From Serratia fonticola (lineage in GTDB: Bacteria; Pseudomonadota; Gammaproteobacteria; Enterobacterales; Enterobacteriaceae): a stretch of 64,000 nt of DNA. The notes beneath the pieces are model-generated. The model saw nothing but the letters and a program-made list of their open reading frames with translations, was not told the DNA's origin and did not search any database. Positions 19,143 through 28,025 of the stretch are shown here, one piece after another. The position numbers and the translations under genes were made by a program. The stretch lies in assembly GCF_001006005.1 (NCBI RefSeq), contig NZ_CP011254.1, forward strand, positions 3,658,001-3,722,000. The letters are read 5' to 3'. Numbering within the stretch: the stretch's first letter is position 1; every line of letters begins with the position of its first letter.

Positions 19143-20441
19143 ATGATGGATTACCCGATGGGCGTTTCCGCGCTGGTGACTTTGGTGGTGATCGCCTTAT
19201 GGGCAACGTCGCGTTTGCCGGAGTATCTGGTTGCGCTGCTGTTTTTTGCTGCGGTGATGGTGTTACAGCTAGCGCCGACGGCAGTGGTGTTTTCCGGGTT
19301 TGCCTCATCGGCATTCTGGCTGGTATTGAGCGGCTTTGTGCTGGGGACGGCCATTCGTTCTACGGGGCTGGCCGATCGGCTGGCCAACCGTATTCTGCCG
19401 CTACTGGCTGGCTCCTGGCCACGATTGGTGGGCGGAGTAGTGGCCATCAGCTATGCGCTGGCCTTTGTCATGCCGTCGAATATGGGGCGTATTACCCTGC
19501 TGATGCCGATCATCATGGCGTTAGCCGAACGTGCCGGGTTGGCGGAAGGATCGCGTGGCCGCTATGGCCTGGCGTTGGCGGTAGGGTTTGGTACCTTCCA
19601 ACTTTCCGCCAGCATTCTGCCTGCCAACGTACCTAATCTGGTGATGAGCGGGGCGGCAGAAAGCGCCTATGGTATTCACTTCACCTACCTGTCTTATCTG
19701 CTGCTGCATGCGCCGATCCTGGGGCTGGCAAAAGGCGCGTTGCTGACGTTATGCATCTGCTGGCTGTTCCGCGCCAAACCGCAGCCGGTGGAAAAAACCT
19801 CCGAGCAGAGTGCACTTAGCGTAGCGGAATGGCGGTTGATCGCGCTGCTACTGATCACGGTGCTGTTGTGGATCACCGATAGTTGGCACGGCATCGCTCC
19901 CGCCTGGGTAGGGCTGGCTGCCGCCTGCGTTTGCCTGTTGCCGCGTATTGGTTTCCTGACGGGGGAGCAGTTTGCAGCCGGTGTCAACATCCGCACCTGT
20001 CTCTATGTGGCGGGGATCCTTGGGTTGACGGCTTTGGTGAGCCACTCCGGGTTGGGGGATTGGTTAGGCAGTGCGTTGCTGAACGTCATACCGCAAACAC
20101 AGGATCGGCCATTTACCGCTTTTGGCCTGTTGATCGGTATTACGACGCTGTTGAATTTTGTTGTGACGGCCAATGGCGTACCCGCGCTGTTCACGCCGCT
20201 GGCACAGGTTCTGTCAGAGGGGAGTGGCTTGCCGCTAACCACGGTATTGATGACGCAGGTGATTGGCTATGCCACGCCGCTGCTGCCGTATCAGGCATCA
20301 CCGATTGTGGTGGCAATGGGGATGGGGAAAGTTCCGCCGCGTGAAGGACTGAAACTGTGTCTGCTGCTGGCCTTGTTAACCTTTGGGCTGTTGGTACCGT
20401 TGGATTATCTATGGTTCGGGCTATTGGGCTGGTTTGGCTGA
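19143..20441 (+). CDS. SLC13/DASS-type anion permease
   Basis: 432 residues, strongly hydrophobic, with about 11-12 membrane segments. The pattern resembles the divalent anion:Na+ symporter family (SAFWLVLSGFVLGTAI, VMPSNMGRITLLMPIIMALA with an SN pair, and a C-terminal TANGVPALFTPL). ATG 19143 follows AGGGAGAAGG; ATG 19146 is an equal alternative. A dicarboxylate, sulfate or other anion is possible. No neighbouring metabolic gene points to a substrate. Confidence 0.78.
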   Translation: MMDYPMGVSALVTLVVIALWATSRLPEYLVALLFFAAVMVLQLAPTAVVFSGFASSAFWLVLSGFVLGTAIRSTGLADRLANRILPLLAGSWPRLVGGVVAISYALAFVMPSNMGRITLLMPIIMALAERAGLAEGSRGRYGLALAVGFGTFQLSASILPANVPNLVMSGAAESAYGIHFTYLSYLLLHAPILGLAKGALLTLCICWLFRAKPQPVEKTSEQSALSVAEWRLIALLLITVLLWITDSWHGIAPAWVGLAAACVCLLPRIGFLTGEQFAAGVNIRTCLYVAGILGLTALVSHSGLGDWLGSALLNVIPQTQDRPFTAFGLLIGITTLLNFVVTANGVPALFTPLAQVLSEGSGLPLTTVLMTQVIGYATPLLPYQASPIVVAMGMGKVPPREGLKLCLLLALLTFGLLVPLDYLWFGLLGWFG

Positions 20442-20453
20442 GGGGTAAATAGC

Positions 20454-20476
20454 AAAAGGCGGCACCAAGGCCGCCT
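20454..20476 (-). terminator. Terminator downstream of bhsA
   Basis: On the minus strand GGCGGC and GCCGCC form a stem around a short loop, followed by TTTT. It sits just after the permease stop on the plus strand and may serve both genes. Confidence 0.6.
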
Positions 20477-20508
20477 GATACTGCAAACATTCTCCCACCG
20501 GCTCAAAA

Positions 20509-20535
20509 CGTAGGGGCGCTGCATGCTGCGCCCTT
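20509..20535. repeat. Dispersed repeat family B, copy 1
   Basis: CGTAGGGGCG followed by CTGCATGCTGCGCCC. Near-identical copies lie at 21929-21955 (opposite orientation) and 57598-57623. The inner part can fold (GGGGCG with GCGCCC, SphI-like GCATGC centre). Always intergenic here. Confidence 0.7.
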
Positions 20536-20554
20536 CCGGCCGACGAGTTTATGA

Positions 20555-20812
20555 TTAGTTATAGATAATCGCGGTGCCGTGCAGTTTGTTACTGCCGGTG
20601 GTTGCGATGATCTGGAAGGATTTGGCGCCAGCTGCATCCGCTTTAGCCGCCAGTTTATTTTCCAGTGATGTCAGGTCAGAAGCGCCACTCACGGTGATCA
20701 CGCCTGATTGTTGCAGATCGGTGGGTTGGCTGCTGACCAACTCTGCGGCGAAGCTACCGAAAGATACAGAAGCTAGTGCGATGGCGGCGACGGTCATTTT
20801 CAGGTTTTTCAT
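20555..20812 (-). CDS. bhsA: BhsA-type stress-induced outer-membrane protein (DUF1471/YhcN family)
   Basis: 85 residues, identical in length to E. coli BhsA and similar along its length (start MKNLKMTVAA, end GAKSFQII...LHGTAIIYN). A signal peptide ends near FGSFA^A. In E. coli, BhsA (ComC) lowers outer-membrane copper permeability and affects biofilm and stress tolerance, and it is repressed by the TetR-type protein ComR. Here the gene is divergent from a close ComR homologue, as in E. coli. A minus-strand terminator follows. Confidence 0.9.
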   Translation of the reverse strand: MKNLKMTVAAIALASVSFGSFAAELVSSQPTDLQQSGVITVSGASDLTSLENKLAAKADAAGAKSFQIIATTGSNKLHGTAIIYN

Positions 20813-20875
20813 GATTTGGTTTCCTATCTCTACATGAGCAATAAAGTTTTGGTGTTATCCCGTTTAATTACTTAA

Positions 20876-21207
20876 CGGTCGATAACTTAATGGTAGGCTC
20901 CTGCCCGAACGATTGCAAATGTTTTTTTATTGGTCGTTAATTAATTCGTGCTATCCCGCTCAAGCCGCGGGCCGATGGGGAAGGGATGTTAAGATAGGAT
21001 TTTAAATTAACTTGTTGTTATTTAATCTGAATTCTAATGTTTTCTCGTATTTTTCGTCATCCTGTAGCAAGACGCAACCCGGATTGAACGCCGTTTTTTG
21101 CCCGGCAGGGGGCGTCATTGGACACATTGCTTACCGATCGCTAATTAAAAGTTGCTCGCTTATCATCGGCGGCGTACTATTTTTTATACCGATCGATAAT
21201 TTAATGA
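20876..21207. promoter_or_regulatory. bhsA-comR intergenic region with paired candidate operators
   Basis: The 433-bp gap 20813-21245 holds two near-identical 18-mers in the same orientation: CGGTCGATAACTTAATGG at 20876-20893 and CGATCGATAATTTAATGA at 21190-21207 (15 of 18 bases agree). One is about 65 bp from the bhsA start and the other about 40 bp before comR, so each could overlap a promoter. ComR is the obvious candidate binder; this is inference. Confidence 0.5.
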
Positions 21208-21245
21208 TTGTGCCCGCGTTGGGCCACCGGGAAAGTGAGGGGTCT

Positions 21246-21893
21246 ATGAGTATCAATAATGAAGACGCATGCGCGAAGAAATCACGCGGCAGGCCGAAGC
21301 AGTTTGATCGCGATCAGGCCGTTGAGCAGGCGCTTGAGCTGTTCTGGCGCCATGGCTATGAATCCACCTCGTTGGCCGATCTGGTGGAAGCGACCGGGGC
21401 TAAAGCGCCTACGCTGTATGCGGAGTTTGGTAACAAAGAGGGGCTGTTTCGCGCCGCGGTTGAGCGCTATCTGAGCCGCTACGTAGAATGTTACAACCGC
21501 CTGCTGGCCCAGGAGTTACCGATCGCCGACATCGTCGAAGCCTATTTGCGCACCTCGGCAGAGGTGTTCACCGATCCGGAAAACCCTGCTGGTTGTTTTA
21601 TGGTATGCGCCAACGCAGCCTTGTCCGACTCTTCAAACGATCTGGCCGAGATGCTGCGCAACAAGCATTTTGCGCAGGAAACCAGCCTGAAAGCCTGCTT
21701 TGACCGCAAGGTACAACAGGGGGAGTTGCTGGCAAAAACGGATACAGGATTATTGGCGAAGTACATTATTTGCATGATTGCCGGAATGTCCGCCCAGGCG
21801 CGTGAAGGGGCCAGCCGTGAAGATCTGTTGCGGTTGCTGGATACCACCATGATGGTATGGCCGCGTTTGAGCCAGGTGGGCAATAAAGTTTGA
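21246..21893 (+). CDS. comR: TetR-family copper-responsive repressor ComR
   Basis: 215 residues from ATG 21246, preceded by GTGAGGGG. The start SRGRPKQFDRDQAVEQALEL and HTH region (SLADLVEATGAKAPTLYAEF, residues about 45-65) are almost those of E. coli ComR (YcfQ), and PAGCF and the C-terminal AREGAS/RLWP-like end also fit. An upstream extension to 21012 has no support. ComR represses bhsA and is released by copper. The gene is divergent from bhsA here too, which supports the name. A family B repeat follows its stop. Confidence 0.9.
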   Translation: MSINNEDACAKKSRGRPKQFDRDQAVEQALELFWRHGYESTSLADLVEATGAKAPTLYAEFGNKEGLFRAAVERYLSRYVECYNRLLAQELPIADIVEAYLRTSAEVFTDPENPAGCFMVCANAALSDSSNDLAEMLRNKHFAQETSLKACFDRKVQQGELLAKTDTGLLAKYIICMIAGMSAQAREGASREDLLRLLDTTMMVWPRLSQVGNKV

Positions 21894-21928
21894 TCGGGGC
21901 TGTTGAAAGCCCAACAGGCTGAAAACAA

Positions 21929-21955
21929 GGGGCGCAGCATGCGGCGCCCCTACGT
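21929..21955. repeat. Dispersed repeat family B, copy 2
   Basis: Inverted relative to copy 1: GGGGCGCAGCATGCGGCG followed by CCCCTACG. The flank ACATGTCCGAACG on the complementary strand also resembles that of copy 3 at 57598. It lies between the converging comR and acetyltransferase genes. Confidence 0.7.
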
Positions 21956-21972
21956 TCGGACATGTGTGATTG

Positions 21973-22413
21973 CTAGCCATTAAGCATCATATGCAGTAAT
22001 GGGAAAGGCTTGCCTTGGCCATCCAGCTCGCTGCGGCCCGTCACCACAAAACCGTAATGCTGATAAAACGCCAATGCCTGCGGATTCTGCTCATTGACGT
22101 CCAGCAGCAGTTCCTGATGCATGGACTCAACCTCGGCCAGCAGGGCCTTGCCAATACCTTCGCCACGCCGATCGGCGTCAATAAACAGCATTTCCACTTT
22201 GTTGCCATCCAGGCCGATAAAACCACATAGCTGCCCGGCAGCATCTTCGGCCACCCAGACGTGAACCGCCGGGAGATAGTCGTTGAGGATCAGCGGATAC
22301 AGGCGCGCAATATCCTCTTCGGCCAGGAAGTGATGGGTGGCGCGCACCGAACGCTGCCAGATTTCTACTAGCTGCACGTTATCCGCAGCCACACGCGTTC
22401 TTATCGTTATCAT
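21973..22413 (-). CDS. yjaB: GNAT acetyltransferase resembling E. coli YjaB
   Basis: 146 residues from the ATG at 22413 (MITIRTRVAAD), which has GGGA six bases upstream; Met at 22419 and 22455 are alternatives. The acetyl-CoA motif is RRGEGIGKALL, and the body matches YjaB (EIWQRSVRATHHFLAEED, EMLFIDADRRG, DVNEQNPQALAFYQHYGF, VTGRSELDGQGKPFPLL). The acceptor is unknown. It stands alone and is convergent with comR. Confidence 0.82.
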   Translation of the reverse strand: MITIRTRVAADNVQLVEIWQRSVRATHHFLAEEDIARLYPLILNDYLPAVHVWVAEDAAGQLCGFIGLDGNKVEMLFIDADRRGEGIGKALLAEVESMHQELLLDVNEQNPQALAFYQHYGFVVTGRSELDGQGKPFPLLHMMLNG

Positions 22414-22520
22414 CGACATTCCCAATCTATTGTCATTGTTCGTCAAGCTATCCACATAGCGAGTTGAGCAGTCTCAGCCCCTCACTATGATAAACTGCGC
22501 CATAGGCCGTGGACAGGGGG

Positions 22521-23405
22521 ATGGAAGTGATACGCGCAGCGATAGAGAAACAGGTGCTCAGCCTGACCGGGCTGGCACTCGGCGGGATTGACTTTGAAAA
22601 TCCAGCTGGCGATCCGGGGCTGTTTGGCCCGCAGTCGGTCACCTGGCAAGTGCATGGTGACTTCACCTCCATGCTTTGCGGCGGCGTCAGTGCGCTGCTG
22701 TTGCAGATGCTGCACCCGTTGGCTTTGGCGGGCGTGTGGGATCATTCCAACTTCCGCGAGGATATGCTGGGCCGCCTGCGTCGTACCAGCCAGTTTATCT
22801 CTGTCACCACGTTTGGCCCCAGTGCAGAGGCGCAACGCCTGATCGACAAAGTCAAAGCCATCCATTTACAGGTCAACGGCACCGATAATAACGGCCAGCC
22901 TTATGCCGCCAGCGATCCGCATCTGCTCACCTGGGTCCATGTCGCCGAAAGCAGTCGTTTCCTGGCCTCGCACCTGCGTTACCGCAATCCGCATCTGTCC
23001 CTTGTTCAACAGGATACCTATTACCGTGAAGCGGCTCTCGTCGCGGAAGCCTTGGGCGCGCGCGATGTCCCAAAATCCTGTGCAGCGGTTGACGATTATC
23101 TGCAACAGATGCGCCCGCAGTTGGTTTGCGATGAACGCACGCTGGAAGTGGCGCGCATTCTGCTGGCGGCCCCGCCTCCCAGCGCGCTGGCCCGGCCATT
23201 CGGCGCATTGGTGATGCAGGCAGGGATCGATCTGTTGCCGGACTGGGCGCAGCAACAGTTGGGATTTACCCCTGGAGCGACCCGGCGGCGGTGCGTGCGT
23301 ATTGGCGTTGGCGGTGTTGGGCGGGTGCTGCGCTCTTCGGTACGCAATGGCTCCTACCATCGGGCGATGCGGCGCATGAATAAGAGCGCATCAGCGCAAT
23401 GTTAG
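22521..23405 (+). CDS. Oxygenase MpaB-like protein (DUF2236)
   Basis: 294 residues from ATG 22521; GTG 22509 and GTG 22527 are other possible starts, and the GGGGG just before 22521 fits 22527 best by spacing. The family pattern is clear: PAGDPGLFGPQSVTWQVHGD, LLLQMLHPLALAGVWDHS (with a conserved His), THVAESS-like TWVHVAESSRF and a YYRE segment. Family knowledge: fungal MpaB and rubber oxygenase Lcp share this fold, and Lcp binds heme b. Bacterial homologues of this kind are mostly uncharacterised. The Arg-rich C terminus is normal for the family. Confidence 0.82.
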   Translation: MEVIRAAIEKQVLSLTGLALGGIDFENPAGDPGLFGPQSVTWQVHGDFTSMLCGGVSALLLQMLHPLALAGVWDHSNFREDMLGRLRRTSQFISVTTFGPSAEAQRLIDKVKAIHLQVNGTDNNGQPYAASDPHLLTWVHVAESSRFLASHLRYRNPHLSLVQQDTYYREAALVAEALGARDVPKSCAAVDDYLQQMRPQLVCDERTLEVARILLAAPPPSALARPFGALVMQAGIDLLPDWAQQQLGFTPGATRRRCVRIGVGGVGRVLRSSVRNGSYHRAMRRMNKSASAQC

Positions 23406-23531
23406 CCAGCGCGGCCACTTTTGAGACTATTGCCCGTGATCCCGATTGACGATGCGTTCTACACTGGCCCAGAGAAATATTCTATTTTTAGCGTACAGCC
23501 TATTTGTGCGCCAGCAACTCCTTGAGGTGAT

Positions 23532-24635
23532 ATGAACGAGTCAAACGTACTTGCTGAAGTGAATAACGAGAATCAAACGCTGGTCGCGGTGGTTCAGCAA
23601 GATAGCCGGGCCGCCTATTTTTATATCTACCCAACGGAAGAGTACAGTGAACGTTTTCAGGTGCGTGCCTGTTGGCTGCGCAACCTGGCTACGGCTCCGC
23701 AGCAGGAAGATCGCGCCGCTATGGAAGCCGGTCTTCCCCCAATGTTGGCGGCCGAGTTTTGCCGTAATCTGGAAGGCGAAGCGCCATTGGATCCCGCTGG
23801 GCTGATGGTGATCTGGACGGAAAGCGACGACGGGGCTGCCCTGTGGTATCACGGGCAACTGCTAGCAGTGATCCCCGGCTGGAGTTTATACATCGATCAC
23901 TCGGTCTGCTATTCGGCAAGCTGCATCAAAGAGAATCCATTGGCCTATCCGCTGGGCTCCGCATCCACCAATACGCAATATGCGCTGGCGGAAAATACCC
24001 GGCAGTTCTGGCGTAGCTGGCAGCGGGAAGAGGGTAATCCCTGGCCAAAAATGCAGAGCGATTACCAGGCACAGTACGAACAACACTTTGGCCCTTCGGT
24101 GAAGTATTACGCTATCGATCAGGGCAAATGGCCGCCGATGGCCATCACCCAGCATGAGCGCGACGGGGTTTACTATTTCCTGACCATGGGGGCCAGCATC
24201 CGGCCAATGCCGTGGGTAGAGATTCTGTTCAACGACGATGCCGCCAGGTTCCGCCGGATGGAGATGGCAATCGCCATCGATGGGCAGTATATGACCGAAG
24301 AGAATGCGGTGCAGATGGCCAGCGCATTAGCGGGATTTGCCCATGTGCCCTGGGCGAACATCACCTGGTTTGGCGAAGGGCATACGCTGGCGTCGGCGGT
24401 AGCTCCGCAGGGTTATGAAGGCTATGTGCTCTCTTCGTCATTTTATCCCTACAGTGAGCACTTGGTATTGCCTAAACAATATGGTGATACGGTGAATATT
24501 TTCTGGGCCAGCCCGGTGTTTGCCACCGAGCGGGAATTGGCTCAGGCCACGCCCAACGGTGGTCACGATTTGGTAAAAATGCTGCGTGAACAGGGGGTCG
24601 ATCATATCTTCCGCCCGCGTCAGCCTCTCGTTTAA
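23532..24635 (+). CDS. Suppressor-of-fused (SUFU)-like domain protein
   Basis: 367 residues with no signal peptide or membrane segment. The C-terminal half (about 175-360) resembles SUFU domains: QHERDGVYYFLTMGASIRPM, an EILFNDD strand, FAHVPWANITWFGEGHT and a late ILWASPV-like IFWASPVFATERELA. Bacterial SUFU-like proteins occur as solitary proteins and as immunity proteins in polymorphic toxin loci; no toxin is visible here. GAGGTG precedes the ATG. The N-terminal half (23-130) I do not recognise. Confidence 0.65.
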   Translation: MNESNVLAEVNNENQTLVAVVQQDSRAAYFYIYPTEEYSERFQVRACWLRNLATAPQQEDRAAMEAGLPPMLAAEFCRNLEGEAPLDPAGLMVIWTESDDGAALWYHGQLLAVIPGWSLYIDHSVCYSASCIKENPLAYPLGSASTNTQYALAENTRQFWRSWQREEGNPWPKMQSDYQAQYEQHFGPSVKYYAIDQGKWPPMAITQHERDGVYYFLTMGASIRPMPWVEILFNDDAARFRRMEMAIAIDGQYMTEENAVQMASALAGFAHVPWANITWFGEGHTLASAVAPQGYEGYVLSSSFYPYSEHLVLPKQYGDTVNIFWASPVFATERELAQATPNGGHDLVKMLREQGVDHIFRPRQPLV

Positions 24636-24681
24636 CGAGGGCGGGGTATTGTCTATTTAATGATCGCTTTTGGAGCCAGCT

Positions 24682-25209
24682 ATGAAGTCAGCGTTGTTAG
24701 TTATCGATGTGCAGCAGGGCCTGTTTAATCCCCCACCGGCAGAGGCCGAGCAGGTGCTTACGCGGATTAATCAACTGAGTGAACGTGCCCGGCAAGCTGG
24801 CGCACCGGTGATTTTTATTCAGCATCAGACGGCTCATGAAGAGCTGTCAGCAGGCAGCGCAGCCTGGCAGATCCATTCGGAGCTGCAGGTGCAGGCAGGG
24901 GATCATCGGGTTGATAAAACCACGCCGGATTCCTTTTTATGCACCAATCTGGGCAAGCTGCTGATTGCCGAAGGGGTCACACAACTGGTGATCTGCGGCT
25001 ATTCCACGGAATACTGCGTCGATACCACCACCCGCCGGGCCGCTGGCCTGGGTTACCCGGTGGTGCTGGCGGCAGATGCACATACCAGCCATGACAAACC
25101 CCACGCCAGTGGGCTACAGATCCGTACTCACCATAATGCCACCTTGTCGAGTATCGAAAGTTTTGGTGTAGCGATCCGCGCCGTGCCTACAGCTGAAGTG
25201 AGTTTCTGA
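24682..25209 (+). CDS. Isochorismatase-family cysteine hydrolase
   Basis: 175 residues from ATG 24682. The family triad is visible: Asp9 in LVIDVQQGLF, a Lys in the VDKTTPDSF region and the Cys in YSTEYCVDTT. Substrates in this superfamily range from isochorismate to nicotinamide and various amides; nothing in the sequence selects one. It has no duplicated domains and no aryl-carrier partner. The gene lies 46 bp after the SUFU-like gene and upstream of the trpS leader, which has its own control region. Confidence 0.85.
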   Translation: MKSALLVIDVQQGLFNPPPAEAEQVLTRINQLSERARQAGAPVIFIQHQTAHEELSAGSAAWQIHSELQVQAGDHRVDKTTPDSFLCTNLGKLLIAEGVTQLVICGYSTEYCVDTTTRRAAGLGYPVVLAADAHTSHDKPHASGLQIRTHHNATLSSIESFGVAIRAVPTAEVSF

Positions 25210-25258
25210 GCCGGATGTCGCTCTTGACGCGGTTCTGAGCGGGGTGTAACGTAGCCGA

Positions 25259-25312
25259 ATGAATATCTTCCCGCAGTTCACATCTTGTTTTAGCTGGTGG
25301 CGCCTTTTCTAA
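25259..25312 (+). CDS. Trp-rich leader peptide of the auxiliary trpS
   Basis: A 17-codon ORF, MNIFPQFTSCFSWWRLF, with two adjacent Trp codons (25295-25300) four codons before the stop (25310-25312). Tandem Trp codons are rare, and here they lie exactly upstream of an attenuator and a tryptophanyl-tRNA synthetase gene. The ribosome site is weak (GGGGTG about 13 bases upstream). Stalling at the Trp codons when charged tRNA-Trp is scarce would be the sensor, as in trpL. There is direct sequence support for the ORF; its function is inferred. Confidence 0.82.
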   Translation: MNIFPQFTSCFSWWRLF

Positions 25313-25369
25313 GGGCGGCACGGGTATTCATCCCTCTTTTTTAATGCCGCCGGTTTTGGCGGCATTTTT
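25295..25369 (+). promoter_or_regulatory. Trp attenuator with four pairing segments and terminator
   Basis: Segment 1 (25298-25304, TGGCGCC, overlapping a Trp codon) can pair with segment 2 (25314-25320, GGCGGCA), with one mismatch. Segment 2 can pair perfectly with segment 3 (25345-25351, TGCCGCC). Segment 3 pairs with segment 4 (25358-25364, GGCGGCA), which is followed by TTTTT (25365-25369), a textbook intrinsic terminator. Segments 2 and 4 are identical, so 2:3 and 3:4 exclude each other. A ribosome stalled at the Trp codons would cover segment 1 and favour 2:3; one at the stop would cover segment 2 and allow 3:4. Confidence 0.85.
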
Positions 25370-25379
25370 ATAGCGTTGA

Positions 25380-26420
<1,041 letters not shown>

Positions 26421-26424
26421 GTAT

Positions 26425-26444
26425 CCCTCTCCGGTTGGAGAGGG
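26425..26444. terminator. Hairpin between convergent trpS2 and lgoT
   Basis: CCCTCTCC pairs perfectly with GGAGAGGG around a GGTT loop. No T-run. The stem resembles the core of repeat family A and may be a remnant of it. Confidence 0.5.
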
Positions 26445-26456
26445 AAAGTCTGACGA

Positions 26457-27815
26457 TCAAGCCGCGCTGTCGGTGATCGGGTGTTTGACGATAAACACGT
26501 AGGACAGCGCCCCGATCAGGGTAACGCAGGAACAAATGGTCAGTGCCAGGCTGAATGAGTTGGTAGTATCCAGGATCCAGCCGGTGATCACCGGGGCAAA
26601 CGAAGCGAACACAAAGCTGGCAAAGTTTTGAATGCTGCCCACCGAGGCGGTCATACGGGAAGTGACCGCCACGTGGATCAGCCCCCAGCAGGAGGTACCG
26701 GCAAAGTGGATACAGAACAACGCCATACTGATTAACGCCACCGCACTGGTGGTGGTGGTGGCTTGTGCCACGACGGAGGTAAAACCTGCGGAAAGCAGCA
26801 TACCGGCGACGATACAGATTTTACGGCTCTTGAGCGGAGCCATGCCGCGGCGCACCAGGAAGTCGGTGACAAAGCCGTTTGACAGCATGCCCGCCGCCCC
26901 AAACAGGAACGGGATTGCCGCCAACATACCGGTACTTTTCAAATCCAGATGGTAGGTGGTCTGCAGGTAGCCCGGCAGCCAGGCCAGATACAGCCAGGCG
27001 GTGTAGTTGATGCCGCTAAAGCCAATCATCATCCCCCACATGGTGCGGTTTTTGAACAGCGACCGCCATTCCTTGAAGTTCATCGGCTCACGGCGTGCGC
27101 TGACGCTACCGGCGTTGAGATAGCTTTGCTCCTGTTCGCTGAGCTTGATGTCTTCGCGGTTGCGATACAGCATGTACCATGCAATGGACAGGACAATGCC
27201 CAGTAAACCAATGGTGATGAACATCCCGCGCCAGCCTAACAACAGCATCATGGCGGTGAGGATGGGTGGGCTGATGGCTAACCCGATGGTGGAGGCTGAG
27301 TTAAAGATCCCCATCGGCATGCCGCGATCTTTGATGTTGAACCAATCGTTGATGACTTTCACGCCGCAAGGGTTCATTGGCGCTTCGCCGATCCCCAGGC
27401 CGATACGCACCCAGATAAACTGGGTAAAGTTGTGGATCATGCCAGACATCGTCTGGAACGCAGACCAGATAAACATTCCCAGACCCAGCATGATACGCGG
27501 GCCTTTGCGATCCAGCAGCGGTCCACAGGGTAATTGGGCAATCCCATAGGCCAGCGAAAAGGCGGAAAGTAGCAGGCCGATCTCGGTACCGCTCAACCCC
27601 ATTTCTTCACGAATGGTGGAGTTGGCGACGGACAGAGAACTGCGATCCAGAAAATTAATCACGGCAGCAAAAAATAACAGGATCATTGCCGTATTCTGGA
27701 TTTTTTTAATTTTTTCAGAGCGCTCTACTATGCCGCCCTTGGGTATAGGATTAATGCTATCTGAATAACTGTCCGCCGGTTCTTTTCCAGTGCTCACGGT
27801 GGTTATCTTTTCCAT
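26457..27815 (-). CDS. lgoT: L-galactonate transporter (MFS, anion:cation symporter family)
   Basis: 452 residues from the ATG at 27815 (MEKITT), six bases after GAGG; a GTG one codon earlier is possible. It is highly similar to E. coli LgoT (YjjL): NFLDRSSLSVANSTIREEMG, GIAQLPCGPLLDRKGPR, GEAPMNPCGVKVINDWFN, GINYTAWLYLAWLPGYLQT, TASVGSIQNFASF. Twelve membrane segments are expected. It imports L-galactonate by proton symport. It lies next to lgoR and lgoD, as in E. coli, which supports the substrate. Confidence 0.93.
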   Translation of the reverse strand: MEKITTVSTGKEPADSYSDSINPIPKGGIVERSEKIKKIQNTAMILLFFAAVINFLDRSSLSVANSTIREEMGLSGTEIGLLLSAFSLAYGIAQLPCGPLLDRKGPRIMLGLGMFIWSAFQTMSGMIHNFTQFIWVRIGLGIGEAPMNPCGVKVINDWFNIKDRGMPMGIFNSASTIGLAISPPILTAMMLLLGWRGMFITIGLLGIVLSIAWYMLYRNREDIKLSEQEQSYLNAGSVSARREPMNFKEWRSLFKNRTMWGMMIGFSGINYTAWLYLAWLPGYLQTTYHLDLKSTGMLAAIPFLFGAAGMLSNGFVTDFLVRRGMAPLKSRKICIVAGMLLSAGFTSVVAQATTTTSAVALISMALFCIHFAGTSCWGLIHVAVTSRMTASVGSIQNFASFVFASFAPVITGWILDTTNSFSLALTICSCVTLIGALSYVFIVKHPITDSAA

Positions 27816-27939
27816 CACTCGCCTCTATATTCCGTATTAATAATAGTTATTCTTCCGGGGCATGGCCCTGGTTCGGTGTTAACAACGGTATGTCTTTCGG
27901 CAGTGAGCCTAGGCGGCGAAAATGTTTCCTGGTGCTTTT

Positions 27940-28000
27940 TTTAATCGGTTCCGTGCGGCGGTTACGATTTTGCTGTTTTTAATCGGTTTTAAATCCCGTT
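27940..28000. promoter_or_regulatory. lgoT upstream region with repeated TTAATCGGTT motifs
   Basis: In the 210-bp lgoT-lgoR gap the motif TTTTTAATCGGTT occurs twice (about 27939-27951 and 27974-27986, the second extended to TTAATCGGTTTTAAA). These resemble the half-sites of the TTAAACCGGTTTAA palindrome before lgoR, so they may be LgoR sites controlling lgoT. Inference only. Confidence 0.4.
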
Positions 28001-28025
28001 TTCTTCGGTTTTTTATCAATAAAAA

